Source of the DNA: Treponema sp. UBA4307
Lineage (GTDB): Bacteria; Spirochaetota; Spirochaetia; Treponematales; Treponemataceae
NCBI GenBank assembly: GCA_002394685.1
Contig: DGUP01000022.1
Coordinates: forward strand, 1 to 6,864
DNA length: 6,864 bases
Direction of reading: 5' to 3'
Positions 6,564-6,864 of the stretch are shown one piece after another; position 1 is the stretch's first letter, and every line of letters begins with the position of its first letter. Under the pieces are notes generated by a model, which made no database searches, was not told the DNA's origin, and saw only the letters and a program-made list of their open reading frames with translations. The translations under genes were made by a program, and so were the position numbers.

Positions 6564-6602
6564 TCAGTAACTTTCTTATCATCCGGTAGGAAAGTTACTG
6601 AA
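6563..6602 (+). repeat. long perfect inverted repeat / hairpin upstream of the GH94 gene
   Basis: TTCAGTAACTTTC at 6563-6575 pairs perfectly with GAAAGTTACTGAA at 6590-6602, giving 13 bp. The inner bases can extend the stem by five more pairs, two of them G-U, leaving the four-base loop ATCC at 6581-6584. It is followed on the plus strand by A residues, not a U run, so it does not look like a plus-strand intrinsic terminator. The run of Ts on the minus strand lies before the hairpin, which also argues against a minus-strand terminator. It ends 10 nt before the ribosome binding site of the next gene, so it is more likely a regulatory palindrome or 5'-leader structure. Confidence 0.8.
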
Positions 6603-6625
6603 AAAAATCCACAGGAGTTTTTTTT

Positions 6626-6864
6626 ATGAGATACGGTTATTTTGACGATGACAAGGCAGAATACGTCATCACACGCCCTGATACTCCAACATCATGGAGC
6701 AATTACCTGGGTTCTACCGTTTATGGAGCTGTCATTACAAATAATGCCGGCGGTTATGGTTTTTACAAGTCTGGTGCACAGGGCCGCTTTATGCGTCTCC
6801 GTTTCAATGCTGTTCCAATGGATCAGCCTGGCCGTTACTTCTATCTTCGTGATCAGGACGACGG
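6626..6864 (+). CDS. GH94 phosphorylase, cellobiose/cellodextrin phosphorylase type (5' part, truncated by window edge)
   Basis: Only the first 79 residues are in the window. They begin MRYGYFDDDKAEYVITRPDT and continue with WSNYLGS, NAGGYGFYKS, RLRFNAVPMDQPGRYFYLRD. This is the characteristic N-terminal beta-domain start of GH94 enzymes such as cellobiose phosphorylase, which split beta-glucosides with phosphate to give a sugar 1-phosphate plus a shorter sugar in the cytosol. No signal peptide is present, in keeping with that role. Full family members are usually around 800 residues, so the catalytic domain lies outside. Cellobiose is the best guess; cellodextrin or chitobiose specificity cannot be excluded from this part. 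The start is supported by AGGAG at 6613-6617, 8 nt before the ATG. The spacer between them is a run of eight Ts. The hairpin and promoter candidate upstream suggest it is regulated separately from the TraB/GumN genes. Confidence 0.9.
   Translation, partial: MRYGYFDDDKAEYVITRPDTPTSWSNYLGSTVYGAVITNNAGGYGFYKSGAQGRFMRLRFNAVPMDQPGRYFYLRDQDD

Overview
The window is AT-rich and gene-dense, with short spacers and no RNA genes, CRISPR arrays or insertion sequences that I can see. Gene content, base composition and protein style suggest a host-associated or anaerobic spirochaete, most likely a gut- or rumen-type Treponema. The clues are a pair of lipoproteins, a soluble class III cyclase, a Na+/phosphate symporter with a PhoU-like tail, and a cellobiose-phosphorylase-type GH94 enzyme. 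This assignment is an inference from general resemblance, not from a marker gene.

Left block, minus strand, read from 2625 down to 1. A class III nucleotidyl cyclase (2625-1588) overlaps by 11 nt the start of an exported class 3-type lipase (1598-468). After 58 nt comes the start of a LolD/MacB-type ABC transporter ATPase (409-1), which is cut by the window edge. The overlap and short gap suggest one transcript: a cytosolic cyclic-nucleotide enzyme, a secreted or periplasmic lipid hydrolase, and an envelope-type ABC exporter.

Central divergent spacer (2626-2706). It is 81 bp long and holds a perfect 10-bp inverted repeat. Each arm contains TATAAT in the orientation of the outward gene, so it looks like a mirror-image pair of divergent promoters.

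Right block, plus strand. A Na+/Pi cotransporter with a C-terminal PhoU-like domain (2707-4374) is followed after 20 nt by a TraB/GumN-family lipoprotein. That lipoprotein most likely starts at a TTG at 4395. A 96-nt spacer full of inverted repeats separates it from a second, paralogous TraB/GumN lipoprotein (5520-6479). The two are plainly a diverged tandem duplication. A 146-nt spacer then carries a strong hairpin or inverted repeat (6563-6602), a promoter candidate and a good ribosome binding site. It leads into the 5' end of a GH94 phosphorylase gene (6626 to the window end), which probably starts a separate cellodextrin-utilisation unit.

No obviously new multi-gene system stands out. The most interesting items are the tandem TraB/GumN lipoproteins attached to a phosphate symporter, the cyclase with an altered catalytic motif and an apparently leaderless start, and the long palindrome in front of the GH94 gene.
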